Origin: Coriobacteriia bacterium
GTDB lineage: Bacteria > Actinomycetota > Coriobacteriia > Anaerosomatales > SLCP01
NCBI GenBank assembly: GCA_014859265.1
Contig: JACUUN010000014.1
Coordinates: 1-36,016, forward strand
Length of the DNA: 36,016 nucleotides
Reading direction: 5' to 3'
Under the pieces are notes generated by a model that saw only the letters and a program-made list of their open reading frames with translations, did no database searches and was not told the DNA's origin. The position numbers and the translations under genes were made by a program. Positions 24,673-32,692 of this stretch are shown here, piece by piece; position 1 is the first letter of the stretch, and each line of letters opens with the position of its first letter.

Positions 24673-26988
24673 CTACCGGAGCGGTTTGAAGACCGCACCC
24701 GCCGGACGCCGCGTCAACGGGCTCATCGAGGGTACGAAGGTCACTCGTACGTCAGCGGAGTAGATGAAGCGCCCGGTCTTCGTGGCACTCTCGATGATGG
24801 CCGAGAGCCAAGCGGCCGGTGTCTCTCCGAACACGTGCACCACCACGCGGGGTTCGGGTTCGGCGACTGCGTCCCACACGCCCGCGACCCGTCCGTCCAC
24901 GAGTACCACCGATGACGCGCGGCCGGCCGTATCGAACACGAAGGGGCGGTACGCGTCATCGATAAAGCGGCCCCGCCGCCGGTATCCCATGAGCAGCGAA
25001 TCGAGGCAGGGTAGCATCGCGATCGAGGGGCTCGGCGGCGCGCCGACCGACGCGAGCTCATCGACGTCTGCGGCGTGCATCAGGAACTCGCCCTCGGTGC
25101 CGAGGAGAACCACACTCATGATCTCGTCGCCCAGCGTGTCGAGCGCCCTGCGTGTGCGCTTGCGACCGAGACCGGTCCACCACGCGGCGTCCTCGAAGAG
25201 CACGGGCCCGAACGCGCGGACGTGTGCTCGCGTGAGCGTGACGTCGGCGTCATCCTGTCGGACAGAGTCGAGCCTTATGTCAGGTAGGGCGTCGGCAAAC
25301 GGGATGTAGGTTGCGCGCCGGTCGTGCCAGTCGAACACCGGGCGGTCGCGCAAGAGAATACCCTCGGCGCACATGAGGTTCACGGCAGCAGCCACGTCGA
25401 GGTCAAGGTCGACGCGCTCGCGAATAGCGGCTGTCGTTAGAGGGCCGTCTGCGAGCGCGCCGAGTATCGCTTCGCGAGCATTATCGAGCGCGGTGCCGGA
25501 GACACCGCGGAAGGTTGCGTAGGTGCGGGCGTAGTTCACGACCGGCCGGTTCGTGGCGGCGAAGACAACGGGCAGCATGTCCGTGCGCACTAGGTAGACC
25601 ATGCCGCGCATGCAGCGGATCCTCGAGAGCGAGCGCCGCTCGTAGAGCGCCGAGTCAAGTCGTTCGGGGGTCATGCCGCCGAACCTGGCGGCCAGGGCGA
25701 GGTACGGTGTCGTCGGCGTCATGAACTGGGCCCCGACGATGTCGCCGACCACCGTCTCGATGCTGGCCGGCTCCCACAGAGCGCCGAGGTGATGTCGGGC
25801 GAGTATGCGGGTCACCGCGCGGAGCGAGGGAAAGACGGGAACAGTCGTGGGCACGGGGCACGGGGGCACTTCTTTCCGGCGCGGCGGCAGGGCGGCGCTC
25901 CTGCCGCTCTGCGAGCTCGGAAGGGCCTCGACGTCGACCGAGGCGATTTCCTCGGCCAGGTCGGTTACGCGCGACAATGCGACCAGGCAGCGCGCGGTGG
26001 CGAACGGCGAGGGCTGTTGCTTCCGCCCGAACGAGAAGTCCTCGAAGCCGCGGCAGACGCGCCTAGGCGTGACCGTGCCGTCACCGTCGAAGTTGTACGC
26101 AATCAGACACGCGGCGAGCTCGGCGACGGAGCGGCGGTCCTCCGAACGCGCACGTGGCCCTCTCCATACCTCCGGATACCTTCCGACGGTTTCGAGGGCC
26201 CACAGGACGTCGTACCAGAAATTCGGCCACTTCACGCTCTTGAACTGGTATCCGTGACCGAAGCCATACGGCCGCTCGTCCGTGCGTCTGCGCCAGATCT
26301 CCAGCGGGGTGCGTGCCGCCTCGGCGATACCTGACGGGCGCTCGTCATGCGGCAGATGAGAGAAGGCCCGCAGCCCCTCGAGGGTGACCTGCGGGCACAT
26401 ATCGGCTCCCCGGCCTGGCATGCGAAAGAAGGCGTGCTGCTCCGGCACGCACTGCCAGGCACGCCCCTGCGGGGTGGCGGCGAGGTCGGCGACCATGCGC
26501 CCGAGCGCCCGGCGGACCCCGCGTTCCCCGCCGCGACCGAAACGGAGCAGCACGTCGACGACGACGTTCGTGTCGCACAGAAGCGAGCCGGTCTCCGGTT
26601 TCCGGCGACCTCCGTCCGGCCCCGCTGCGTGAAAGCGCCCACGCGCGTCCTGCTGCTCGAGCATGCCATCGAGCAGCTCCTCCACCCGTTCGAAGTCACC
26701 GGCACCCACACCCATATCAGCGAGCAGGTTAAGCCGGTTGGGAGGGAATCCGGGGCTGTGGTGGCCGGTTGTGCCCTCGCCGGAGTCCCATGCGGGCAGG
26801 TCGTCGACGAGCCGTCTCACCGTTTCGTTATGCAGGAGATTCGAGTGTGCGGCGTTGACATCGGGGTCGCCGGGCGGGCGCGCGAGCACTCCCGTGAGCG
26901 TCGCCCACACCGCGTATGGCTCGTCCGAGCCGAGGAGCCAGGGCACGGGGTCGGCGCCGACCAGCTCCGTGAAGTCGAAGTCAGTCAT
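24673..26988 (-). CDS. Fusion: alpha/alpha-toroid region plus AlkZ/YcaQ-like winged-helix domain
   Basis: A single uninterrupted frame of 771 residues with two unrelated halves. Residues about 1-375 resemble a prenyltransferase/squalene-cyclase-type helical toroid, with repeated helix pairs and HSPGFPPNRLNLLADMG, EQHAFFRMPGRGADMCPQVT and FGHGYQFKSVKWPNFWYDVL. A low-complexity linker (about 375-400) follows. Residues about 400-771 match the winged-helix HTH_42 family of AlkZ/YcaQ DNA glycosylases: VVGDIVGAQFMTPTTPYLALAARFGG, RIRCMRGMVYLVRTD, DAAWWTGLGRKRTRRAL, and PCLDSLLMGYRRRGRFIDD near the end. Where bacterial AlkZ-type enzymes carry Q-x-Q (or Q-x-D) this protein has GAQF, so the first Gln is Gly. 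Known relatives unhook DNA crosslinks or repair bulky alkyl adducts. It is the last gene of a four-gene operon, six bases after the radical SAM gene. Confidence 0.75.
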   Translation of the reverse strand: MTDFDFTELVGADPVPWLLGSDEPYAVWATLTGVLARPPGDPDVNAAHSNLLHNETVRRLVDDLPAWDSGEGTTGHHSPGFPPNRLNLLADMGVGAGDFERVEELLDGMLEQQDARGRFHAAGPDGGRRKPETGSLLCDTNVVVDVLLRFGRGGERGVRRALGRMVADLAATPQGRAWQCVPEQHAFFRMPGRGADMCPQVTLEGLRAFSHLPHDERPSGIAEAARTPLEIWRRRTDERPYGFGHGYQFKSVKWPNFWYDVLWALETVGRYPEVWRGPRARSEDRRSVAELAACLIAYNFDGDGTVTPRRVCRGFEDFSFGRKQQPSPFATARCLVALSRVTDLAEEIASVDVEALPSSQSGRSAALPPRRKEVPPCPVPTTVPVFPSLRAVTRILARHHLGALWEPASIETVVGDIVGAQFMTPTTPYLALAARFGGMTPERLDSALYERRSLSRIRCMRGMVYLVRTDMLPVVFAATNRPVVNYARTYATFRGVSGTALDNAREAILGALADGPLTTAAIRERVDLDLDVAAAVNLMCAEGILLRDRPVFDWHDRRATYIPFADALPDIRLDSVRQDDADVTLTRAHVRAFGPVLFEDAAWWTGLGRKRTRRALDTLGDEIMSVVLLGTEGEFLMHAADVDELASVGAPPSPSIAMLPCLDSLLMGYRRRGRFIDDAYRPFVFDTAGRASSVVLVDGRVAGVWDAVAEPEPRVVVHVFGETPAAWLSAIIESATKTGRFIYSADVRVTFVPSMSPLTRRPAGAVFKPLR

Positions 26989-26994
26989 GCTCTC

Positions 26995-27903
26995 TTATGC
27001 CCCGTTCCGAGCGAGCCGGTGCAACCCGTATCTGCGGGCCGATTCGAGGGCGGACGCGTATTCGTCAGCCGTGATACCCCGCGAAAGCTCCGGGAACTCG
27101 CGCGCCCGGTGGCACGGCCGGTACTGGGCCATCACGTTGACATAGGTGCCGGGGGAGATCTCCCTCGCGATAAAACGCATCACCTCGTGCGTGCCCGCAA
27201 GGTCGTCGGGAAGTACGAGATGCCGTACGAGAAGGCCCCGCCGGGCGACTTTTCGCCTGTCGATCGTGAGGTCGCCGACTTGCCGATGCATCTCCCGTAT
27301 CGCGGCGAAGGCACGCTTCGGGTAGTCGGCGGCACCCGAGAGGCGCGCCGCCATCCCGGGGTCCGCGTACTTGACGTCGGGCATGTAGACGTCCACGACT
27401 CCGTCGAGCAGCGCGAGGGTGTGGAGTGACTCGTATCCGCCCGTGTTCCACACGAGCGGCAGATCGAGTCCGGCCGAGGCGGCGAGACCGAGGGCGGCGA
27501 GTATCTGCGGCGCATAGTGAGTGGGACTGACGAGGTTGAGGTTCTCGCAGCCGGTCCGCTGGACGTCGAGGAAGATGTCGGCGAGCTCATCCACTGAGAC
27601 GTCCTCGCCGTGTCCGAGGTGCGAGAGGTCGGCATTCTGGCAGTACACACAGCGCAGGCTGCACCAGGCGAAGAACACCGTGCCCGAACCGCCCTCTCCC
27701 ACGAGCGGGGGCTCCTCGCCGAAGTGCGGTCCGGCACTCGCGACGCGCGGCAGAGCACCTGCCCGACAGATTCCTCGTTCCCCGGCTGTGCGATTCACCC
27801 CGCACTCATGCGGGCAGACACGGCAAGAGGCAAGCCCGTCGACGGCACGCCTCGCACGGCGTCCGAGCTCACCGCTCGCTGAAAGGTCGGGGTAGCGGAG
27901 CAT
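26995..27903 (-). CDS. PflX-like radical SAM protein
   Basis: A 302-residue cytosolic iron-sulfur enzyme of the pyruvate-formate-lyase activating enzyme-like group. The S-adenosylmethionine cluster motif CxxxCxxC is at Cys81, Cys85 and Cys88 (CSLRCVYCQN). An N-terminal Cys group, C27RVC30PHEC34 and Cys46 in GERGICRAG, matches the pattern of the PflX family. Further marks are VGEGGSGTVFFAWCS, GCENLNLVSPTHY, PLVWNTGGYES, DVYMPDVKY, LLVRHLVLP and the end VNVMAQYRPCHRA. The true substrate of PflX-type proteins is not established; there is no glycyl-radical enzyme in this window. ATG 27903 lies inside the last 35 bases of the upstream membrane protein gene, so translation is coupled. Another start farther in is possible. 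Confidence 0.85.
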   Translation of the reverse strand: MLRYPDLSASGELGRRARRAVDGLASCRVCPHECGVNRTAGERGICRAGALPRVASAGPHFGEEPPLVGEGGSGTVFFAWCSLRCVYCQNADLSHLGHGEDVSVDELADIFLDVQRTGCENLNLVSPTHYAPQILAALGLAASAGLDLPLVWNTGGYESLHTLALLDGVVDVYMPDVKYADPGMAARLSGAADYPKRAFAAIREMHRQVGDLTIDRRKVARRGLLVRHLVLPDDLAGTHEVMRFIAREISPGTYVNVMAQYRPCHRAREFPELSRGITADEYASALESARRYGLHRLARNGA

Positions 27904-28621
27904 GGTCCGTTGCTGCCTCCGCCCCTTTCTTAAGCGTCCCCGCCATGAGGAAGCCTGCGAGCAGGAGTGCCGACGCTACCATCTCGGCTACATACAGGCC
28001 GACGGTCATGCCGGCCCGGGCCATCGATCCGGCGCCCGCTATCACTATCGTCCCCGCTGCAATCAGCACGTTCGCCCACATCCGGTAGGCGTATTCGCGC
28101 TTGCGCGCAAAGCGCCATATCGACACGATCGCGCCGCCCAGCAGGAAGATGGTCCCGGTGATGTTGAACGGAAGCGACATCACGCGCGGGAATGACCCGC
28201 CCGCGCCGAGCGCCTGGCCCCCCACGACGATGCCGGCCACCAGCTTGTCCTCGAGCAGGTCGACCGTGAAGGTCCCGTAGAAGAAGATGACCAGGCATAC
28301 GAGCAGGAAGGCAAGGTAGAGCCTCGGCCAGAGGCGGTTGCGCGAGATGAGGTAGAGCGTGCCCAGTCCGAGGAAGCCTACGAGCGAGGCGGCCAGCACG
28401 ATGTAGATCCGGTATACCCAGGGGACCCACTCGCCGGTGTACTCCGAGTACGCCTCCATGGCGGCGGCCGCACCGTACATGAACAGACCGATCGTCCAGG
28501 CGAGCTGGTGGGGTTTGCGACGCTGATACCATTGATTCAGCACCAGACCAGTGAACACGAACCCAAGGATCGCCGTGGCTGCTGGCCACCACCATCCGGA
28601 CCAGAACTCCTGCGCGCTCAT
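27869..28621 (-). CDS. Seven-helix membrane protein of unknown function
   Basis: A 250-residue protein with about seven membrane helices, which I do not recognise. ATG 28621 has GGAGGAGG six bases upstream; the open frame begins at 28636 but lacks such a site. Conserved-looking polar residues inside or between helices include YQRRKPHQLAW, GAAAAMEAYSEYTGEW, VYRIYIVLAAS, and FARKREYAYRMW. A loop of about 25 residues after helix 4 has VGGQALGAGGSFPRVMS. There is no CxxCH motif. The charged residues in membrane regions (E in AMEAYSE) might bind a cofactor or ion. It sits 33 bases after the one-heme peptide gene and overlaps the radical SAM gene, suggesting a membrane partner of the small heme protein; this is inference from position only. 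Confidence 0.65.
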   Translation of the reverse strand: MSAQEFWSGWWWPAATAILGFVFTGLVLNQWYQRRKPHQLAWTIGLFMYGAAAAMEAYSEYTGEWVPWVYRIYIVLAASLVGFLGLGTLYLISRNRLWPRLYLAFLLVCLVIFFYGTFTVDLLEDKLVAGIVVGGQALGAGGSFPRVMSLPFNITGTIFLLGGAIVSIWRFARKREYAYRMWANVLIAAGTIVIAGAGSMARAGMTVGLYVAEMVASALLLAGFLMAGTLKKGAEAATDHAPLPRPFSER

Positions 28622-28654
28622 GCGGCCTCCTCCCAATCGTGGTGCGTGGCGCTC

Positions 28655-28834
28655 TTACGGCTCGCGGACGTCGGCGGACTCCGTCACGAAGTGGCACGCC
28701 CAGCACGCCGAGGACGGGTGACCTGTAGGTGCCTCCTGGTCGGGATGCACCGGAGAGATGAAGATGTGCAGTGCGCCCCATGCGACCAGCGCCAGGACGA
28801 CGATCGCCCCTGCCCAGATGGCCACGCGCTTCAT
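28655..28834 (-). CDS. One-heme membrane-anchored mini-cytochrome
   Basis: A protein of only 59 residues. ATG 28834 has GGGAGG six bases upstream (the open frame begins at 28861 without one). One N-terminal helix (about 5-27, VAIWAGAIVVLALVAWGALHIFI) is followed by an outside segment SPVHPDQEAPTGHPSSACWACHFVTES containing a single heme c motif, CWACH. His residues before it (VHP and GHP) could act as distal ligand. Typical membrane mono-heme cytochromes are larger, so this could be a minimal electron-carrying peptide or a subunit of a complex. It heads the operon with the seven-helix protein, the PflX-like protein and the fusion protein. Maturation requires cytochrome c assembly outside the window. 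Confidence 0.65.
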   Translation of the reverse strand: MKRVAIWAGAIVVLALVAWGALHIFISPVHPDQEAPTGHPSSACWACHFVTESADVREP

Positions 28835-28889
28835 CCGCTCCCTCCCCGGTCGCCACAGCACATGCTAGCACCGTGCACGTCTGGCGGTC

Positions 28890-29912
28890 TCACTCCTGGG
28901 CGAAGAACGCGTCGACCTCGGCCATGCGCGCATCGGTCTCACCGGCGGGCAGGAACGATGCCTCGAACGAGTTGCGGGCGAGCGTGTGCAGGTGTTCCCT
29001 GGTAAGACCGAGTTCGTCGATGGCAGCCCGGTAGTTGTCCAAGAGGTAGCCTCCGAAATACGCCGGGTCATCGGAGTTGATGGTCGCCACGATCCCGACG
29101 TCGAGCATCACCCGCAGCGGGTGGTCGCGCACGGAGGCGAAACCCCCGAGCTTCACGTTGGAGAGCGGGCAGACCGTCAGGGGCATGCGCTCACTCACGA
29201 GGCGGGCCACGAGATCCGGGTCGCTCATCACGCTGACGCCGTGGTCGACCCTGGAGACATGCAGGACGTCGAGGGTGCGGCGCACATGGTCCGCATCTCC
29301 TTCCTCGCCTGCATGCGAAACGGTCTGGAACCCCTCCGAGCGCGCCAGGTCGAAGACACCGGCGAACTTCTCGGGCGGGTTGCCGACTTCGGCCGAGTCG
29401 AGCCCTACTGCCGTGATCGCGTCCCGGTAGGGGAGCGCGTCTCCGAGGGTCTGGATGGCATCCGTTGCCGGCAGATCGCGCAGGAAACACATGACGAGCC
29501 GCCAGCTGATGCCCAGGTCGCGCTCGCCCTCCCGCAACGCTGAGACGATGCCGTCGATGACATCGTCGAAGCGCAGACCCCGCCGTGTGTGCGCCTGCGG
29601 GTCGAAGAAGGGCTCGAGATGTCGCACACCATCGGCTGCCGCGCGGTCGAGGTAGGCCGCGGTCAGGTCGTGGAAGTCCTCGGCCGTCCGCAGCACCGCG
29701 GAGCCCTCGTAGTAGACGTCGAGGAAGCTCTGCAGGTCGGTGAACTCGTAGGCGCGGCGAACCTCCTCGGCCGAGGAGAAGCGCACCGGCACGCTGTTGC
29801 GCTCGGCGAACTCGAGCAGCATCTCGGGTTCGAGGGTCCCTTCGAGGTGCAAGTGGAGTTCCGCCTTGGGCATGCGCCTGGCAAGGCCGGTGAGTGTGGC
29901 GACGTCTTGCAT
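28890..29912 (-). CDS. Adenine deaminase-like member of the adenosine deaminase family
   Basis: A 340-residue cytosolic zinc enzyme. ATG 29912 has GGGAGG five bases upstream. Zinc and catalytic landmarks are His20 and His22 in AELHLHLEGT, AVGLDSAEVGNPPEKFAG, FQTVSHAGEEGD, VSRVDHGVSVMSD, PLTVCPLSNVKLGGF, and IVATINSDDPAYFGGYL. The last pieces (SNVKLGG and NSDDPAYFGGY, where true adenosine deaminases usually have NTDDP) favour the adenine deaminase branch over adenosine deaminase; the distinction by eye is fair but not final. It makes hypoxanthine (or inosine) and ammonia in purine salvage. It is divergent from the DUF454 gene and tail-to-head with the one-heme gene after a 55-base gap. No other purine gene is near. 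Confidence 0.88.
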   Translation of the reverse strand: MQDVATLTGLARRMPKAELHLHLEGTLEPEMLLEFAERNSVPVRFSSAEEVRRAYEFTDLQSFLDVYYEGSAVLRTAEDFHDLTAAYLDRAAADGVRHLEPFFDPQAHTRRGLRFDDVIDGIVSALREGERDLGISWRLVMCFLRDLPATDAIQTLGDALPYRDAITAVGLDSAEVGNPPEKFAGVFDLARSEGFQTVSHAGEEGDADHVRRTLDVLHVSRVDHGVSVMSDPDLVARLVSERMPLTVCPLSNVKLGGFASVRDHPLRVMLDVGIVATINSDDPAYFGGYLLDNYRAAIDELGLTREHLHTLARNSFEASFLPAGETDARMAEVDAFFAQE

Positions 29913-29998
29913 TGGGCCTCCCGGGCTCCGGCGTGACGGCGGTGCGTCACGCGTGGACATGCCGTACTGGCGTAGCTCTCACTGGTACATTGTCGATC

Positions 29999-30421
29999 AT
30001 GGGAACGTTGATGCGGCCACTGCTGATAGCGCTAGGTACGGTCTCGCTCGGTCTGGGAGTCTTTGGGATGTTCGTTCCCATCCTGCCGACAACACCGTTC
30101 CTCCTGCTGTCCGCGTTCTGCTACGGGCGTTCGTCGGAGCGTCTCCACCGCTGGCTCATCAACCACCCCCGACTCGGAGTCTATCTGGTCGGGTTCTTGT
30201 ACGGCGGAGGCATACCGCGCCGGGCGAAGCGGGCGGCTCTCCTCACGCTCTGGCCGGGCATCGCACTCTCGTCCGCGATTATCGTGTGGAGGGGCGGCAA
30301 CCCGGTCGTCTACATCGGCGTGCCGCTGCTCATCATCGCCATCGCAACGGTGGTGACCGTCTACATCGTCACGCGTCCCGAGTGCGTCGACTCAGCGGAG
30401 GAACCCGACCCGTTCTGCTAG
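29999..30421 (+). CDS. DUF454 (YbaN-like) inner-membrane protein
   Basis: A 140-residue protein with the DUF454 signature: LIALGTVSLGLGVFGMFVPILPTTPFLLLSAFCYGRSSERLHRWLINHPRLG, where the PTTPF motif and the polar YGRSSERLHRWL helix are typical. Two more helices follow (about 75-95 and 105-125) and a short polar tail. The family has no established function. The start is unsure: ATG 29999 and ATG 30011 are close and neither has a good ribosome-binding site. It is divergent from the deaminase gene and 40 bases before the arginine deiminase gene, with which it may be co-transcribed. Confidence 0.8.
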   Translation: MGTLMRPLLIALGTVSLGLGVFGMFVPILPTTPFLLLSAFCYGRSSERLHRWLINHPRLGVYLVGFLYGGGIPRRAKRAALLTLWPGIALSSAIIVWRGGNPVVYIGVPLLIIAIATVVTVYIVTRPECVDSAEEPDPFC

Positions 30422-30461
30422 GCTTTCCGTAGGTGCACACCCGTACCGGGGAGGAGTTCGC

Positions 30462-31730
30462 GTGGAGCAGATCGGGGCATACTCCGAGGTCGGACGTTTG
30501 CGGACGGTACTCGTGCACCGGCCGGGCCGGGCGCTCGAGCGGCTCACGCCACACAATCGCGAGGAGTACCTTTTCGACGACCTCGTGTGGGTTGAGCGCG
30601 CCCAGCGCGAGCACGACGACTTCGTCGCCGCTCTGTGTGACCGCGGGGTCGAAGTGCTCTACCTCCGCGACCTGTTGGTCGAGGCTCTGGAGGTGTCTGC
30701 GGACGCCCGCTACCACATCGTGGCCCGCGCGGTCTCCTCTTACACGGTGGGCCCCTCGCTCGTTCAAGACCTGAGGGAGTACCTCGTTGGTCTGCCTGCC
30801 GGGCGGCTTGCCGATGCACTGATCGAGGGGTTGCTCATCGGCGAGATCGATGGGCTCGACCCGGCCGAGCTTGCCCGCTACTCCCTCGGCGCCGTGCTCA
30901 CCGACGCCGACAGCTTCGTGCTGCCGCCCTTGCCGAACACTATGTTCACGCGTGACTCCAGCGCCTGGCTCTACGGCGGGGTCGTGCTGCCGCCGCTCTT
31001 CTGGCACGCACGGAGGATCGAGGTCGTGAATACCTCGACGATCTACCGGTATCATCCACGCTTCGCCGAGGCGGATTTCCGCTTCTGGTATCCGCCGGAT
31101 GGTGACGCTGAACGGTTTGCCGTCGAAGACCTCGGGCAGGGCGTCTCGCTGGAGGGCGGCGACATCATGCCAATCGGCAACAAGACCGTCCTCGTGGGCA
31201 TGGGAGAGCGCTCGACCGGGCGGATGGTCGAGCACATCGCCCGGTCGCTGTTCGCCGCGGGCGCCGCCGAGCGGATCATCGCGTGCCGCATGCCCCAGGA
31301 CCGCGCATACATGCACCTCGACACCGTGCTGACCTTCGTCGACCGTGACGCCATGACGCTCTACCCGCGGGTCATAGAGGCTACGAAGGTCTACAGTGTC
31401 CGCCCGGGTGAGCGCCCCGACGCGTTCGATATCACCGAGGAGCCGGGTCTTCTCGAGGCGCTCGCCGATGCGCTCGACGTAGACGCTATGCGAGTCGTGC
31501 CGACCGGAGGCGATGCGTTCCAGGCCGCCCGCGAGCAGTGGGACGACGCCAACAACGTCGTGGCGATCGAGCCCGGCGTGGTGGTCGGCTACTCGAAGAA
31601 CACCCACACCAACGCCGCGCTCAGGGCGGCCGGCATCGAGGTCATCGAGATCGAGGGCTCCGAGCTCGGCAAGGGCCGGGGCGGCTGCCACTGCATGACC
31701 TGCCCGATCTCGCGCGACCCGGTCGAGTGA
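30462..31730 (+). CDS. arcA: Arginine deiminase
   Basis: A 422-residue cytosolic enzyme turning L-arginine into L-citrulline and ammonia; the family averages about 410. The start GTG 30462 has GGGGAGGAG about six bases upstream. Marks are the N-terminal GRLRTVLVHRPG, PLPNTMFTRDSSAW (substrate Asp), SLEGGDIMPIGNKTVLVG, and the end GRGGCHCMTCPISRDP, where Cys411 should be the nucleophile; the extra Cys409 is a small oddity. With arcC it gives the start and finish of a pathway that yields one ATP per arginine and raises pH, but ornithine carbamoyltransferase, an antiporter and an ArgR/ArcR operator are not visible here. It lies behind the DUF454 gene and converges with the heliorhodopsin gene after 34 bases. 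Confidence 0.95.
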   Translation: MEQIGAYSEVGRLRTVLVHRPGRALERLTPHNREEYLFDDLVWVERAQREHDDFVAALCDRGVEVLYLRDLLVEALEVSADARYHIVARAVSSYTVGPSLVQDLREYLVGLPAGRLADALIEGLLIGEIDGLDPAELARYSLGAVLTDADSFVLPPLPNTMFTRDSSAWLYGGVVLPPLFWHARRIEVVNTSTIYRYHPRFAEADFRFWYPPDGDAERFAVEDLGQGVSLEGGDIMPIGNKTVLVGMGERSTGRMVEHIARSLFAAGAAERIIACRMPQDRAYMHLDTVLTFVDRDAMTLYPRVIEATKVYSVRPGERPDAFDITEEPGLLEALADALDVDAMRVVPTGGDAFQAAREQWDDANNVVAIEPGVVVGYSKNTHTNAALRAAGIEVIEIEGSELGKGRGGCHCMTCPISRDPVE

Positions 31731-31764
31731 GCCCTGCCGTCGTCCCCGCCTGCCGGCGCAGACC

Positions 31765-32523
31765 CTACGTCGGCACGAGCGTGTTGGCGAACACCAGCCA
31801 CGCCAGAAGCGACTTCGCACTCAGACTCAGCAGCACGTACGCAGCCTCACCGAAGAGGTAGTCGCGCCACGGTCCCACCCGCTTGTACTGGAGCACCATG
31901 TTGATCGCGAAGCTGCTGAAGAACACGAACATCGACACGAAGATCCAGTAGACGAACGCTGGCGGGTTCGCCTCCGATCCGGGGCTCCAGACATAGAAGC
32001 CGATGGCGAGCCAGGGCACGATCCCTGTCAGGCACCCGAAGAGATACGGCATCCAGTTCGGACGGCCCGGTTCCTCGTAGTGTTCCATGAGCAGGCCGAA
32101 GAGGATCATCGATGCGTTCACGCCGAAGATGGCCAGCAGCGCGGCGATGTCGAAGATGCCCGGCAACAGCGCGATGAGGACGACCATCAGCGATGAGCTC
32201 AGCGAGTACTCGATCCAGCGAGCGTAGTTGCGGTTGCGCTTGAGGTTCCTCACGTACCATGGGTAGACGCCCGGAGAGGCGATCGTGAAGTGGGCGAGCG
32301 CGGAGAGGAAGATGAACGCCGCGACCGCAAAGCCGAGCGGGATCTCAAATAGGGTCTCAGGCGGCCCGGGCGGGGTGCCGGGAGGTCCTTGCAGGAAGCC
32401 CGCGGTCACCGGCAGGGCGAAGTCGTTCGAGAGGGCGGCGATCGCCACGCCCTGGCCGAAGTGGAAGAGTCCCATCACCACGTTGTAGACGCGCAGACGC
32501 TTGAACCGCGCTTCCTCGGCCAT
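31765..32523 (-). CDS. Heliorhodopsin
   Basis: A 252-residue retinal protein with seven membrane helices; ATG 32523 has AGGAG eight bases upstream. The helix-7 lysine for the retinal Schiff base is Lys237 in LLSLSAKSLLAW, and the helix-3 counter-ion is Glu105 in ARWIEYSLSSSLM, both heliorhodopsin hallmarks. His21 and His78 fall exactly two residues before the His23 and His80 positions of the well-studied heliorhodopsin 48C12, as does Glu105 against its Glu107. Heliorhodopsins are inverted in the membrane relative to other rhodopsins (N-terminus inside), have a slow photocycle, do not clearly pump ions, and are found mainly in monoderm bacteria and archaea; their roles remain debated. No carotenoid or retinal synthesis gene is in the window. 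The gene stands alone, divergent from a MoaD/ThiS-like gene. Confidence 0.9.
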   Translation of the reverse strand: MAEEARFKRLRVYNVVMGLFHFGQGVAIAALSNDFALPVTAGFLQGPPGTPPGPPETLFEIPLGFAVAAFIFLSALAHFTIASPGVYPWYVRNLKRNRNYARWIEYSLSSSLMVVLIALLPGIFDIAALLAIFGVNASMILFGLLMEHYEEPGRPNWMPYLFGCLTGIVPWLAIGFYVWSPGSEANPPAFVYWIFVSMFVFFSSFAINMVLQYKRVGPWRDYLFGEAAYVLLSLSAKSLLAWLVFANTLVPT

Positions 32524-32692
32524 GCCCGACACTCCTCTCAGCGCGGCTCCCCGTCCAGGGCCCCTCGATCTAACTCATGCTGGCAGGTGTATACCCGTGC
32601 GGCGTACCACGGGGACGCTCCGCCTCCGGAATCGGCCGAGGGGTATCTACTCCGCAGCGACTCAACGTTCATACACTCGGGAGAGAGACGAC

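Noticed and set aside
30369-31820. 483-codon minus-strand frame opposite arginine deiminase
   Set aside because: Arginine deiminase is certain on the plus strand and the opposite frame is His/Arg/Asp-rich shadow.
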